Source: Polyangiaceae bacterium
Lineage (GTDB): Bacteria > Myxococcota_A > Polyangia > Polyangiales > Polyangiaceae
Reading direction: 5' to 3'
Assembly: GCA_947475525.1 (NCBI GenBank)
Contig: CANJMI010000006.1
Span: 124,001-188,000, forward strand
Length of the DNA: 64,000 bases
Below the pieces are notes generated by a model, which made no database searches, was not told the DNA's origin, and saw only the letters and a list, made by a program, of their open reading frames with translations. Below, piece by piece: positions 39,165 through 47,302 of the stretch. A program made the translations under genes and the position numbers. Positions within the stretch are counted from its first letter, which is position 1. Each line of letters begins with the position of its first letter.

Positions 39165-40535
39165 CTAGAGCGCCTTGAGCGGTGCGAACGGCGTGTTCGA
39201 ATACGGGTCCTCGGAGCCCACCTCGGTGGCAGCCGGGTCGAACACCTGTCGGAGCGTCAGCAGCACATCGGTGGGATTCTCGCCGGACTTCGACGCGTAG
39301 TGAAAGCCGGGGTGGGTGAGCTTTCCGCCGCCGCCGCCGGCCACGATCATCGGCTGCATGTCCACCGAGTGCGACACGCCTTCGCTGCAGTCCGAACTAC
39401 AAAACACGACCGTGTTATCGAGAAGATTCGCGGCGGGGCCATCCGCTTCTTGCTTCAGCGTCGTCAGCAGCGTCGCGAGCCGCCCCATCGCGTAGACGAC
39501 GCCATCGTTCACCTGTCCGTTCTGAACCGACGGCGTGTCGTCATGCGTGTACCAGTGGTGCGCCGTGTCATGGCCGAGGTCGGTGAAGATGGTGTTACCG
39601 GCCCCTTCGGCGAAGAGAATGCTCGCGACCCGCGTGATGTCGCACTTGAACGCGTAGGCCGTGAGCAGGCTCATCGCGTCCATCACGGCGATGATCGGCT
39701 CCTTGCCATCGACGTCGAGGTTCGCTTCAACGGGCTTTCCGGGCTTTTCGCAAATTGGCGGTAGCGCGGCGATCTTTTTCTCGAGCTCGGCGACGCCGTC
39801 GAGATGCGCCTGCATGCGCTGGCGGTCGGCTATGCCGAGGCGCTTGTCCAACCGCGCGAGGTTGTCTTTGACCATCGCGAGCACCGCGAGGCGCGGCGGC
39901 CCTGACGGATCCTTTGCAGGCGTGAACGAGTCGAAGAGGGACGTCCAGACGGCTTGCGGATCGTGCTGCGGTGGCAGCGGCTTCAAGTAGCCAGCGTGCG
40001 ACATCGCGTGCATCGTCGTGCCGAAGTCGACTTCGCTCGGGCGCTTCGAGATGCCGAGCTGGATCGACCTTATGGGGGTCTTGTCGCCGACGCCCTTCGT
40101 GTTCGCGATCACCTGGTCGAGTGTTGGGCCGCCCGCGTTCGAGTAGAACCCCTGCCCTTCACCGACGTTCTTGTTGTTGTAACCGCTAAAGATCACCATC
40201 CCCTCGTGATGGGTAATCTTGTTTGACGGGTTGCAATGGTTGTTAAAGCCCGTGAGGACGGAGACGTACGGCTTAACTGCGCCGAGCGGTGCGAGCGCCG
40301 AGGTCAGCGGGTAGTCGGCCCCCTCGATCGGCGGAACGAACTTCGAGAGGTTCACGCCGTTGCCAAAAAAGAACGAGATGAACCGCAGCGGCAGTGGTTC
40401 GCCGTCGGCGAGCGCCTCGCCATGGCTGTCGAGCATCGCGTCGAGCAGCGGCAGCGCGAGTGCGGCGCCGAAACCGCCGAGCACACCCCGCAAGAGGGTT
40501 CGACGATGAAGCGGTTTGGAAGGAATCAGCACCAT
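39165..40535 (-). CDS. DUF1552 protein (secreted, Tat-like signal)
   Basis: 456 residues from ATG at 40535. The N-terminus has a twin-Arg stretch (HRRTLLRGVLGGFGAALALP), a Tat-type signal. The body shows the DUF1552 wording (PLRFISFFFGNGVN, GFNNHCNP, THHEGMVIFSG, CSSDCSEGVSHSVDMQPMIVAGG in part), a periplasmic protein family found with DUF1592-type partners in Planctomycetes and Myxococcota; function unknown. It follows the DUF1592-type gene by 13 bp, so the two are co-transcribed. Confidence 0.88.
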   Translation of the reverse strand: MVLIPSKPLHRRTLLRGVLGGFGAALALPLLDAMLDSHGEALADGEPLPLRFISFFFGNGVNLSKFVPPIEGADYPLTSALAPLGAVKPYVSVLTGFNNHCNPSNKITHHEGMVIFSGYNNKNVGEGQGFYSNAGGPTLDQVIANTKGVGDKTPIRSIQLGISKRPSEVDFGTTMHAMSHAGYLKPLPPQHDPQAVWTSLFDSFTPAKDPSGPPRLAVLAMVKDNLARLDKRLGIADRQRMQAHLDGVAELEKKIAALPPICEKPGKPVEANLDVDGKEPIIAVMDAMSLLTAYAFKCDITRVASILFAEGAGNTIFTDLGHDTAHHWYTHDDTPSVQNGQVNDGVVYAMGRLATLLTTLKQEADGPAANLLDNTVVFCSSDCSEGVSHSVDMQPMIVAGGGGGKLTHPGFHYASKSGENPTDVLLTLRQVFDPAATEVGSEDPYSNTPFAPLKAL

Positions 40536-40548
40536 GGTTTCGACCTCC

Positions 40549-42213
40549 CTACTTGGGCTCCCCCACGAGCCGGAACGCGGGGCTCGCGACAATCTCGACG
40601 AGCAACTCACGGACCTTGAAACCGCGCGCCTCGAAGCGCTGATGCAGGTCGTCTATCGCGGGTTCTTCGCCTTTCGTCTCGAGATGGCCCATCGAGTTTC
40701 GGAAGAGGTTGCGCACCATGCAGTCGGGCGCCTTGTAGCTCTCAGCGAGCAGCTCGCCGAGCTCTCGCGGGCCGTTGAACGTCCCGACGTTCGCGCTGTC
40801 ACCGCTCGTGTCGATGGGTATCCCGTTGTCGGTCGTGCGGTATCGACCGATGGTATCGAAGTTCTCGAGCGACAAGCCGAGCGAATCGAAGGCCGCATGG
40901 CACGTGCGGCAGTTTTCATCCTTCACATGTTGGGCGAGCAAGTCCTTCTTGGTGAGTGCACCTGCCGGATCGTCGGGCAACTGCGGCGTGACTGCGGCCG
41001 GAGGCGGCGGGACCGAGTCGCAGAGGATGGTGCGACGAATGAAGACACCGCGTTTGGTCGGCGACGTCATCGCGGCGTGGGAAAAAACAGAGAGGAACGC
41101 GGCCGATCCGAGGAGGCCCATTCGTTGCTGCTCGGTGGGCAGCGTAACTTTCACGAGTCCCGCGCTCGCGGGAACGCTGACGCCGTAGAGTGGTGCGAGG
41201 TTCGCGTCGACGAAGGCGTGGCTCGCGGTGAGCATCGTGCGGGCGTCGGCGTTCGCCGTCCACACGAGGTCATCGAGGAAGGCGCGCACCGAGGCGTGAA
41301 TGGACGTTTGGAGGGCCGGTGTCCACTCGGGGAAGAGCTCATTGTTCTTTACCGTGACGTCGAGGAGTCCGAACCGGAACACCTCGTCGTAGAACGAGCC
41401 CAGCGCCGCTCTCGCTTCCGGTCGCGCAAGCAGCGCCTCCGCAGCGCTCCGCATGCCCTCGTCACTGTCGAGTTCGCCGGCGTCGGCGGCGTCGAGCAGC
41501 GCCTCATCGGGCGGTGCATCACCGAGAAAAAAAGCCATCCGACTCGCCAATTCGGTGCCCGTCAGTCGTCGTCGCTCGGGCGTTGCGACGTCGGCCTCAC
41601 CGACCTCGACGAGGTAGAGAAAGTCGGGCGCTTGCAGCAGCGCGATCAGCGCGTAGCTGAGCGCTTTGTCGACGGAGTCGTAGGCCACCCCGGCTTGCGT
41701 CGCGATCCCGCCGATCACACCGACTTCCGAAGGCTGGAGGGGGCGACGCCAAAGTCTTCTTCCAGTCTTAGCGACAAACGATGCGAAGCAGGCTCCATCC
41801 GTCGGCCCAGTTGGCTGACACGGCAAGAGCGCCGCGAGCCCAGCCGGATCGCCAACGACCGCTTTGGCGATCGCGCGCGCCGAGGCTTCGAAGGCCTCGA
41901 CGTCGGGCGGAGAGAGCGCGAGCTCGGCGGCTCCAATGCTTGAAAATCCGTGGAGCGCGAGCTCCTTCGGGGGCGTGGCCACGGCGGCGGCCGCGTCACC
42001 GAACACTGCCCGAACCGACCCTATGTACTGACGTGCGAGGAGTCGCCGCGCACCGCCGGGGGCGGGAACAATCCGGTCTTCGAGCGGTTGCTCGACTGAG
42101 CCGCCAACCCCCGCGGCCGTAAAGACAGGCGCCTTCGAGTCCGCACACCCTGGCCCTGAAGCGGCGAGCACGGCTCCGAGCGACACCAAGAACGCGACCG
42201 CGAATTGCCGCAT
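40549..42213 (-). CDS. DUF1592/DUF1588-type secreted protein with CxxCH
   Basis: 554 residues from ATG at 42213. Signal peptide with possible lipobox (AASGPGC). The domain order is as in the DUF1587/1595/1592/1588/1585 proteins: RLLARQYIGSVRAVFG near the start, AFFLGDAPPDEALLDAADAGEL in the middle, then FIRRTILCDSVPPPP and a haem-like CRTCHAAFDSLGLSLENFD (CxxCH). Found in operon with DUF1552 partners in Myxococcota. Role unknown; an extracytoplasmic redox or polymer-related role is only a guess. Confidence 0.88.
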   Translation of the reverse strand: MRQFAVAFLVSLGAVLAASGPGCADSKAPVFTAAGVGGSVEQPLEDRIVPAPGGARRLLARQYIGSVRAVFGDAAAAVATPPKELALHGFSSIGAAELALSPPDVEAFEASARAIAKAVVGDPAGLAALLPCQPTGPTDGACFASFVAKTGRRLWRRPLQPSEVGVIGGIATQAGVAYDSVDKALSYALIALLQAPDFLYLVEVGEADVATPERRRLTGTELASRMAFFLGDAPPDEALLDAADAGELDSDEGMRSAAEALLARPEARAALGSFYDEVFRFGLLDVTVKNNELFPEWTPALQTSIHASVRAFLDDLVWTANADARTMLTASHAFVDANLAPLYGVSVPASAGLVKVTLPTEQQRMGLLGSAAFLSVFSHAAMTSPTKRGVFIRRTILCDSVPPPPAAVTPQLPDDPAGALTKKDLLAQHVKDENCRTCHAAFDSLGLSLENFDTIGRYRTTDNGIPIDTSGDSANVGTFNGPRELGELLAESYKAPDCMVRNLFRNSMGHLETKGEEPAIDDLHQRFEARGFKVRELLVEIVASPAFRLVGEPK

Positions 42214-42249
42214 TGCCTCAACGATACTCCAAACCTTGCGCGATGAATC

Positions 42250-42287
42250 ACAAAACGAAAGCGGCGGCACCACCCGGGTACCGCCGC
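42250..42287 (-). terminator. Intrinsic terminator of the superoxide dismutase gene
   Basis: Reading the minus strand after the sodB stop, GCGGCGG...CCGCCGC (arms at 42281-42287 and 42261-42267) forms a 7-bp stem extended inward by ACC/GGT across one mismatch, and is followed by the T-rich run TTTCGTTTTGTG. Stem plus T run is the classic Rho-independent layout and separates sodB from the DUF1592 gene downstream. Confidence 0.75.
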
Positions 42288-42310
42288 GACGAAGCAAAAA
42301 AGACCGCGGC

Positions 42311-42904
42311 TCAGCCGAGGCTTTTGCTCGCGAGGTTTTTGTTGGCGAAGTCCCAGTTGACCAGGTTCCACCACGCTTCGACGTACTTCGCGCGGGCATT
42401 GCGGTAGTCGACGTAATACGCATGCTCCCACACGTCGCAGGTAAGGAGAGGCTGCTTGCCCTGCGTGAGGGGGCAACCCGCGTCGTGCGTGTCGACGATG
42501 GTGACCTTGTCGCCATCCTTGACGAGCCAGGCCCAGCCCGACGCGAAGTGCCCGATGGCGGTCTTCGAGAATTGCTCCTTGAATGCGCCGAAGCTGCCGA
42601 ACGACGCGTCGATCAACGTGGCGATGGCACCGGTCGGCTCGCCGCCGCCCTGGGGGCTCAAGCTGTTCCAGTAGAACGTGTGGTTCCAAATTTGGGCGGC
42701 GTTGTTGAACACCGGGCCTGTCGCGGAGAGGATCAGATCCTCCAGCGATTTACCTAGGATCGACGGGTCCTTCTCGGCAAAACCATTGAGGTTGTTGACG
42801 TAAGTCGCGTGGTGCTTGCCGTGGTGAAACTCGAGCGTCTCCTTGGAGATGTGGGGAGCGAGCGCGTCGATTGCGTAGGGCAGCGGAGGCAGGTTGAACG
42901 ACAT
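42311..42904 (-). CDS. sodB: Superoxide dismutase, Fe type
   Basis: Converts superoxide to hydrogen peroxide and oxygen in the cytoplasm. 197 residues from ATG at 42904, preceded by a good ribosome-binding site (AAGGGAAC). Metal ligands are His27 (EFHHGKHH), His75 (WNHTFYW), Asp157 and His161 (DVWEHAYY). Gln70 in NNAAQIWNH and the overall wording fit the iron enzyme (SodB). An intrinsic terminator follows. Confidence 0.96.
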   Translation of the reverse strand: MSFNLPPLPYAIDALAPHISKETLEFHHGKHHATYVNNLNGFAEKDPSILGKSLEDLILSATGPVFNNAAQIWNHTFYWNSLSPQGGGEPTGAIATLIDASFGSFGAFKEQFSKTAIGHFASGWAWLVKDGDKVTIVDTHDAGCPLTQGKQPLLTCDVWEHAYYVDYRNARAKYVEAWWNLVNWDFANKNLASKSLG

Positions 42905-42965
42905 GGTTCCCTTTGGGTAAATGTTACGATTGGGAAGGTTGGGATAAGCGCGCCGAAGCCACCGG

Positions 42966-44795
42966 TCAAGAGGTCCGCTCGGCATCGCGCCGCGGTCGCA
43001 CGTTCCCGGCCAGGATCTTTTTGCGAACGCGCAGCGCGTCGGGGGTCACTTCGAGCAGCTCGTCGCGGTCGATCCACTCGAGCGCGGTCTCGATGGTGAG
43101 GTTCTTCGGGGTCGAGAGGATGATGTTCTCGTCACGACCGGCGGCGCGAATGTTCGTCAGTTTCTTCTCGCGGGCGGCGTTGACGTCGAGGTCATTCTCG
43201 CGGCTGTGCTCGCCGACGATCATGCCTTCGTAGATGTTCGCGCCGGAACCGACGAAGAGGATGCCGCGGGGCTGCAGGTTGAAGAGCGCATAGGGGGTTG
43301 TCACGCCGGTGCGATCGGAGACGAGCGCCCCAACCTTGCGGCGCAGCACCACGCCCGCGTACGGAGCCCAGCCCTCGAACAACGTGTTCAAGAGGCCCGT
43401 TCCGCGCGTATCGGTGAGAAACTGCGAGCGGTAGCCGATGAGGCCACGGGCCGGGACGCGGAACTCCATGCGGGTACGCCCGAAACCGAGGTTCTGCATC
43501 TTGTCCATCTGACCCCGGCGCTCCCCGAGGCGCTGGGTTATCGCGCCGACGTACTCGTCCGGCACGTCGATGACCACCCGCTCGACGGGCTCGAGGCGTT
43601 CGCCGTCGACCTCGCGCAGGACGACCTCCGGCATGCCGAGCGCGAACTCGTAGCCTTCTCGGCGCATCGTCTCGGCGAGCACGGCGAGCATCAACTCACC
43701 GCGGCCATAGACCACGAACGCATCGGGGCTGTCGCCGTCTTCGACCTTGAGTGCGAGGTTGCGCTTCGCCTCGCGGTAGAGACGCTCGCGAACCTGGCGG
43801 GACGTCACCCACTTGCCGCTCTGCCCCGCCATCGGCGAGTTGTTGACGACGAAGCGGATCTTGATGGTCGGCTCTTCCACCGTGATGCGCGGGAGGGCCT
43901 CTTGCACTGCGGGACTGGAGAGCGTGTCGCCAATCTGAGCGCCTTCGGCACCCGCGATGGCGCAGATGTCACCCGCCTCGACGATTGGCACATCGACGCG
44001 GTTCAGGGCCCGAAACCCGTAGAGTTGCTTTACGCGAAAGTCCGACGCCTTGTTTTCTTGCAGGACCGAGATCATGTCGCCGACAGCGACGCGTCCGCGG
44101 GTGAGTCGCCCGACCGCGAGCCTTCCGACGTAATCGTCGTGGATCACGTTGGTGACGAGCATCTGAAAGGGTTCGTCGGCGTTGGGGAGCGGAGCTGGGA
44201 CACGTGCGAGAATCGTGTCAAAAAGCGGCGAGAGGTCGACGTTCGGGTCCTCGAGCTTCAGCTTCGCGATGCCCTGCTTACCGATCGCGTAGAGCACTGG
44301 GAAATCGGTCTGCGCGTCCGAGGCTTCGAGCTCGCAGAACAGGTCGAATACCTCGTTTAGCACCTCTTCTGGGCGCGAATCCTGGCGGTCGATCTTGTTG
44401 ATGCAGACAATCACCGGCATCCCGAGCGCGAGCGCCTTGTGCAGAACGAAGCGCGTCTGCGGAAGCGGCCCCTCGGCCGAGTCGCAGAGCAGAATGGCCC
44501 CGTCGGCCATCATCAGGGTGCGCTCGACTTCACCGCCGAAGTCGGCGTGGCCTGGCGTGTCGATGATGTTGATCCGGGTCCCCTTGTAGTCGACGCTCGT
44601 TTGCTTCGCGAGGATGGTGATCCCCTTCTCGCGCTCGAGGTCCCCCGAGTCGAGGGCGCACGTGGCAACCTGCTCGTTGGCGCGAAACGCACCGGTTTGG
44701 TGCAGCATCGAGTCGACGAGCGTAGTTTTGCCGTGGTCGACGTGCGCAATGATTGCAACGTTTCGGAGCCGTGGGGACGTGGGAACAATGGTCAT
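42966..44795 (-). CDS. typA: Ribosome-associated GTPase TypA/BipA
   Basis: Translational GTPase that binds ribosomes under stress. About 609 residues from ATG at 44795; an earlier start at 44816 would add 7. G1 AHVDHGKTT (17-25), G3 DTPGHADF, G4 NKIDRQ and the C-terminal TypA-specific domains (NMRREGYEFALGMPEVV in part, GYRSQFLTDTRGTG, GANIYEGMIVGEHSRENDL) are complete. It is the gene upstream of sodB on the same strand; a 61-bp gap separates them. Confidence 0.96.
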   Translation of the reverse strand: MTIVPTSPRLRNVAIIAHVDHGKTTLVDSMLHQTGAFRANEQVATCALDSGDLEREKGITILAKQTSVDYKGTRINIIDTPGHADFGGEVERTLMMADGAILLCDSAEGPLPQTRFVLHKALALGMPVIVCINKIDRQDSRPEEVLNEVFDLFCELEASDAQTDFPVLYAIGKQGIAKLKLEDPNVDLSPLFDTILARVPAPLPNADEPFQMLVTNVIHDDYVGRLAVGRLTRGRVAVGDMISVLQENKASDFRVKQLYGFRALNRVDVPIVEAGDICAIAGAEGAQIGDTLSSPAVQEALPRITVEEPTIKIRFVVNNSPMAGQSGKWVTSRQVRERLYREAKRNLALKVEDGDSPDAFVVYGRGELMLAVLAETMRREGYEFALGMPEVVLREVDGERLEPVERVVIDVPDEYVGAITQRLGERRGQMDKMQNLGFGRTRMEFRVPARGLIGYRSQFLTDTRGTGLLNTLFEGWAPYAGVVLRRKVGALVSDRTGVTTPYALFNLQPRGILFVGSGANIYEGMIVGEHSRENDLDVNAAREKKLTNIRAAGRDENIILSTPKNLTIETALEWIDRDELLEVTPDALRVRKKILAGNVRPRRDAERTS

Positions 44796-44873
44796 GAGCG
44801 AGCGGCCAGCTACCATGCTCGGCAGTCGTTGTCACCCTATGGCGTTGGAATGTCACGCGAAGGCCAGCTTCGA

Positions 44874-45389
<516 letters not shown>

Positions 45390-45438
45390 CGACGTCGAGC
45401 ATAGCGACCTCCGGCCTTGTCGTGAATAATGCGCCGCG

Positions 45439-46608
45439 ATGGATACGCTGTTGCAGAAGCTTTTCGCTCAGACCGAACTCGTTCCCGAATCGGCGGACCT
45501 CGCTTTGATTGGCTCGCTATCCGCCCGTCACGTCAACCTCGGGACGGCGCGCATCACGGCGGCCGCGCAAGATCCCTCTTGCAGCCCCATCGTCGACGCC
45601 GCGCTCCACTGGGCCCAGAAAAACGTCGGCAAAGGCAGCAACCGCAAGCTCGTCGCGATGCGGGCCGTGGAGCGGCTTTCCGTCGAATTCGCGCGAGCGA
45701 TAGCTGAGCGCATTCAAGGCTATGTGACCGTGGAGCTCGACGCGCGGCTCGCTTACCAAAAGCGCGCGACCATCGACAAAGCGAGAGAGCAAGTTCAGCA
45801 ACTCGAAGAGCTTGGCGTCAGCAAGGAACGAGTGATCGTGAAGCTGCCAGCCACGCTCGAAGGGCTCGAGGCGGCGCAAGTCCTTCGGGCCAAGAGCGAC
45901 ATCCGCTGCCAGATGACGTTCGTCTTCGGTGTTCACCAGGTCGCGGCCAGCGCCGACGCGGGAGCCCACTCGATCGCCCCGCCGGTCGGACGGATAAGCG
46001 ACTGGCACAAGCAAAACGGCGGAGCCGCAACCGGGCATGACGACCCCGGAGTGCTCGCAGTTTGGTCGATGCGCGACTACCTCCGCACGTACAGCTACGA
46101 CACATTCGTGATGCCCTGCACCTTCCGCGGCATCGAGCAGGTGCTGGCACTTGCTGGCATCGAGGCCATGTCGCTGCCATCGGCTCTCATCGACGAGCTG
46201 CGTTCGCGCCACGACGACTTGCCTCCGCTCTCGTCGCGCATCGCGGAGGCACAGGAGGTTCGCGAGCGCTTGACGGTCGACGCGGCCACCTTCAATCGAC
46301 TTCACGCGGCCGATCCCATCGCGAGCTCGAAGCTGCAGGAGGGAGTGCGAAACCTTGGATTTGCGGCGGTCTCGCAGCAGCAACAGCTCGGCGACTGGAT
46401 CGCGAAACGTCAGGACGCGGGGGCCGAGAGCGCCTTGCTCGCGTACTTCCAGGTGTGGGATTACGACGGCGATGGGTACATCGATCGCGAGGAGTGGAAC
46501 GGCACGGAGATTGTATTCAACGCCCTCGACCGCGACAAAGACGGGCGGATATCCATGGACGAGCTGGCCCTCGGACTAGGCGCGCCGCCGCGATCGCAGG
46601 AGCCGTGA
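45439..46608 (+). CDS. Transaldolase-like protein with two C-terminal EF-hands, several catalytic positions changed
   Basis: 389 residues. The transaldolase barrel is recognisable (VTVELDARLAYQ, RVIVKLPATLEGL, APPVGRISDWHKQ, DTFVMPCTFRGIEQVLALAG). The Schiff-base Lys is kept at 135. Compared with E. coli TalB, positions for Asp17, Asn35, Asn154 and Ser176 read Glu, Gly, Gln and Ala; the hallmark TTNPS is absent (NLGTARIT). At 350-361 DYDGDGYIDREE and at about 372-383 DRDKDGRISMDE are two canonical EF-hand loops. Transaldolases with EF-hands occur in cyanobacteria. Calcium control and loss or change of activity are both plausible. The stop overlaps the next gene in GTGA. Confidence 0.88.
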   Translation: MDTLLQKLFAQTELVPESADLALIGSLSARHVNLGTARITAAAQDPSCSPIVDAALHWAQKNVGKGSNRKLVAMRAVERLSVEFARAIAERIQGYVTVELDARLAYQKRATIDKAREQVQQLEELGVSKERVIVKLPATLEGLEAAQVLRAKSDIRCQMTFVFGVHQVAASADAGAHSIAPPVGRISDWHKQNGGAATGHDDPGVLAVWSMRDYLRTYSYDTFVMPCTFRGIEQVLALAGIEAMSLPSALIDELRSRHDDLPPLSSRIAEAQEVRERLTVDAATFNRLHAADPIASSKLQEGVRNLGFAAVSQQQQLGDWIAKRQDAGAESALLAYFQVWDYDGDGYIDREEWNGTEIVFNALDRDKDGRISMDELALGLGAPPRSQEP

Positions 46609-47300
46609 CGCGCGGCCTCGGCGGGGGCACTCCGAGTTCCGCGCTCGAACGGTGCCGCGTCGCGCTCTTCGACATGGACCGCACCCTTGTTCGCACCGAC
46701 ACGGCCACGCTTTACGTGCGCTACCAACGGCGTATCGGCGAGGCCGGGCTCCGCGACGTTGCGAAGGTTGCGTGGTGGATGCTGCAGTACACGTTCGGTG
46801 TGATCGATGCCGAAGCCATCGCAAAGTCGGTCGCGGCTGGGTATGCCGGCCAGAGCGAAGCCGCGATGATCGAGAAGTGCCTCGACTGGTACCGGACGGA
46901 CGTCGTCCCACAGGTGTGCGATGCCGCTCGCCGTGCGGTGGCAGCCCACCACGCAGCCGGACGCATCACGGCGATTGTGACCGGCGCCACACGGTACGCC
47001 GCCGAGCCCCTCGCCGCCGAGCTCGGGATCCCGCACGTCCTCTGCACGCGTCTCGAGGTCGACAACGGAGCCTTCACCGGCAAGGTGATCCCGCCGATGT
47101 GTTACGGCATCGGGAAGATCGAGCTTACGCGCGCGCTGGGCAAACGAGTCGGGTTCACACTCGACGAAGCCGCGTTTTATTCGGACAGCATCACCGACCT
47201 GCCGCTGCTCGAGCACGTAGGCTGCCCGGTGGTCGTCAATCCCGACGCGCGTCTCCGTCGCATCGCGAAACAGCGCGGCTGGCCGATCGAGGCTTGGTAG
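46605..47300 (+). CDS. HAD-superfamily IB phosphatase (SerB-like)
   Basis: 231 residues starting at GTG 46605 in the GTGA overlap with the transaldolase-like stop. HAD motif I DMDRTLVRTD (residues 23-32, in DxDxT form), motif II around VTGATRYAAE, and motif III/IV SDSITDLPLL are present, in the pattern of family IB (phosphoserine phosphatase-like, CDP-diacylglycerol-linked PAP2-type) enzymes. Substrate unknown; translational coupling suggests a shared process with its neighbour. It ends 2 bp from the convergent GCS2 gene. Confidence 0.88.
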   Translation: MTRGLGGGTPSSALERCRVALFDMDRTLVRTDTATLYVRYQRRIGEAGLRDVAKVAWWMLQYTFGVIDAEAIAKSVAAGYAGQSEAAMIEKCLDWYRTDVVPQVCDAARRAVAAHHAAGRITAIVTGATRYAAEPLAAELGIPHVLCTRLEVDNGAFTGKVIPPMCYGIGKIELTRALGKRVGFTLDEAAFYSDSITDLPLLEHVGCPVVVNPDARLRRIAKQRGWPIEAW

Positions 47301-47302
47301 GT

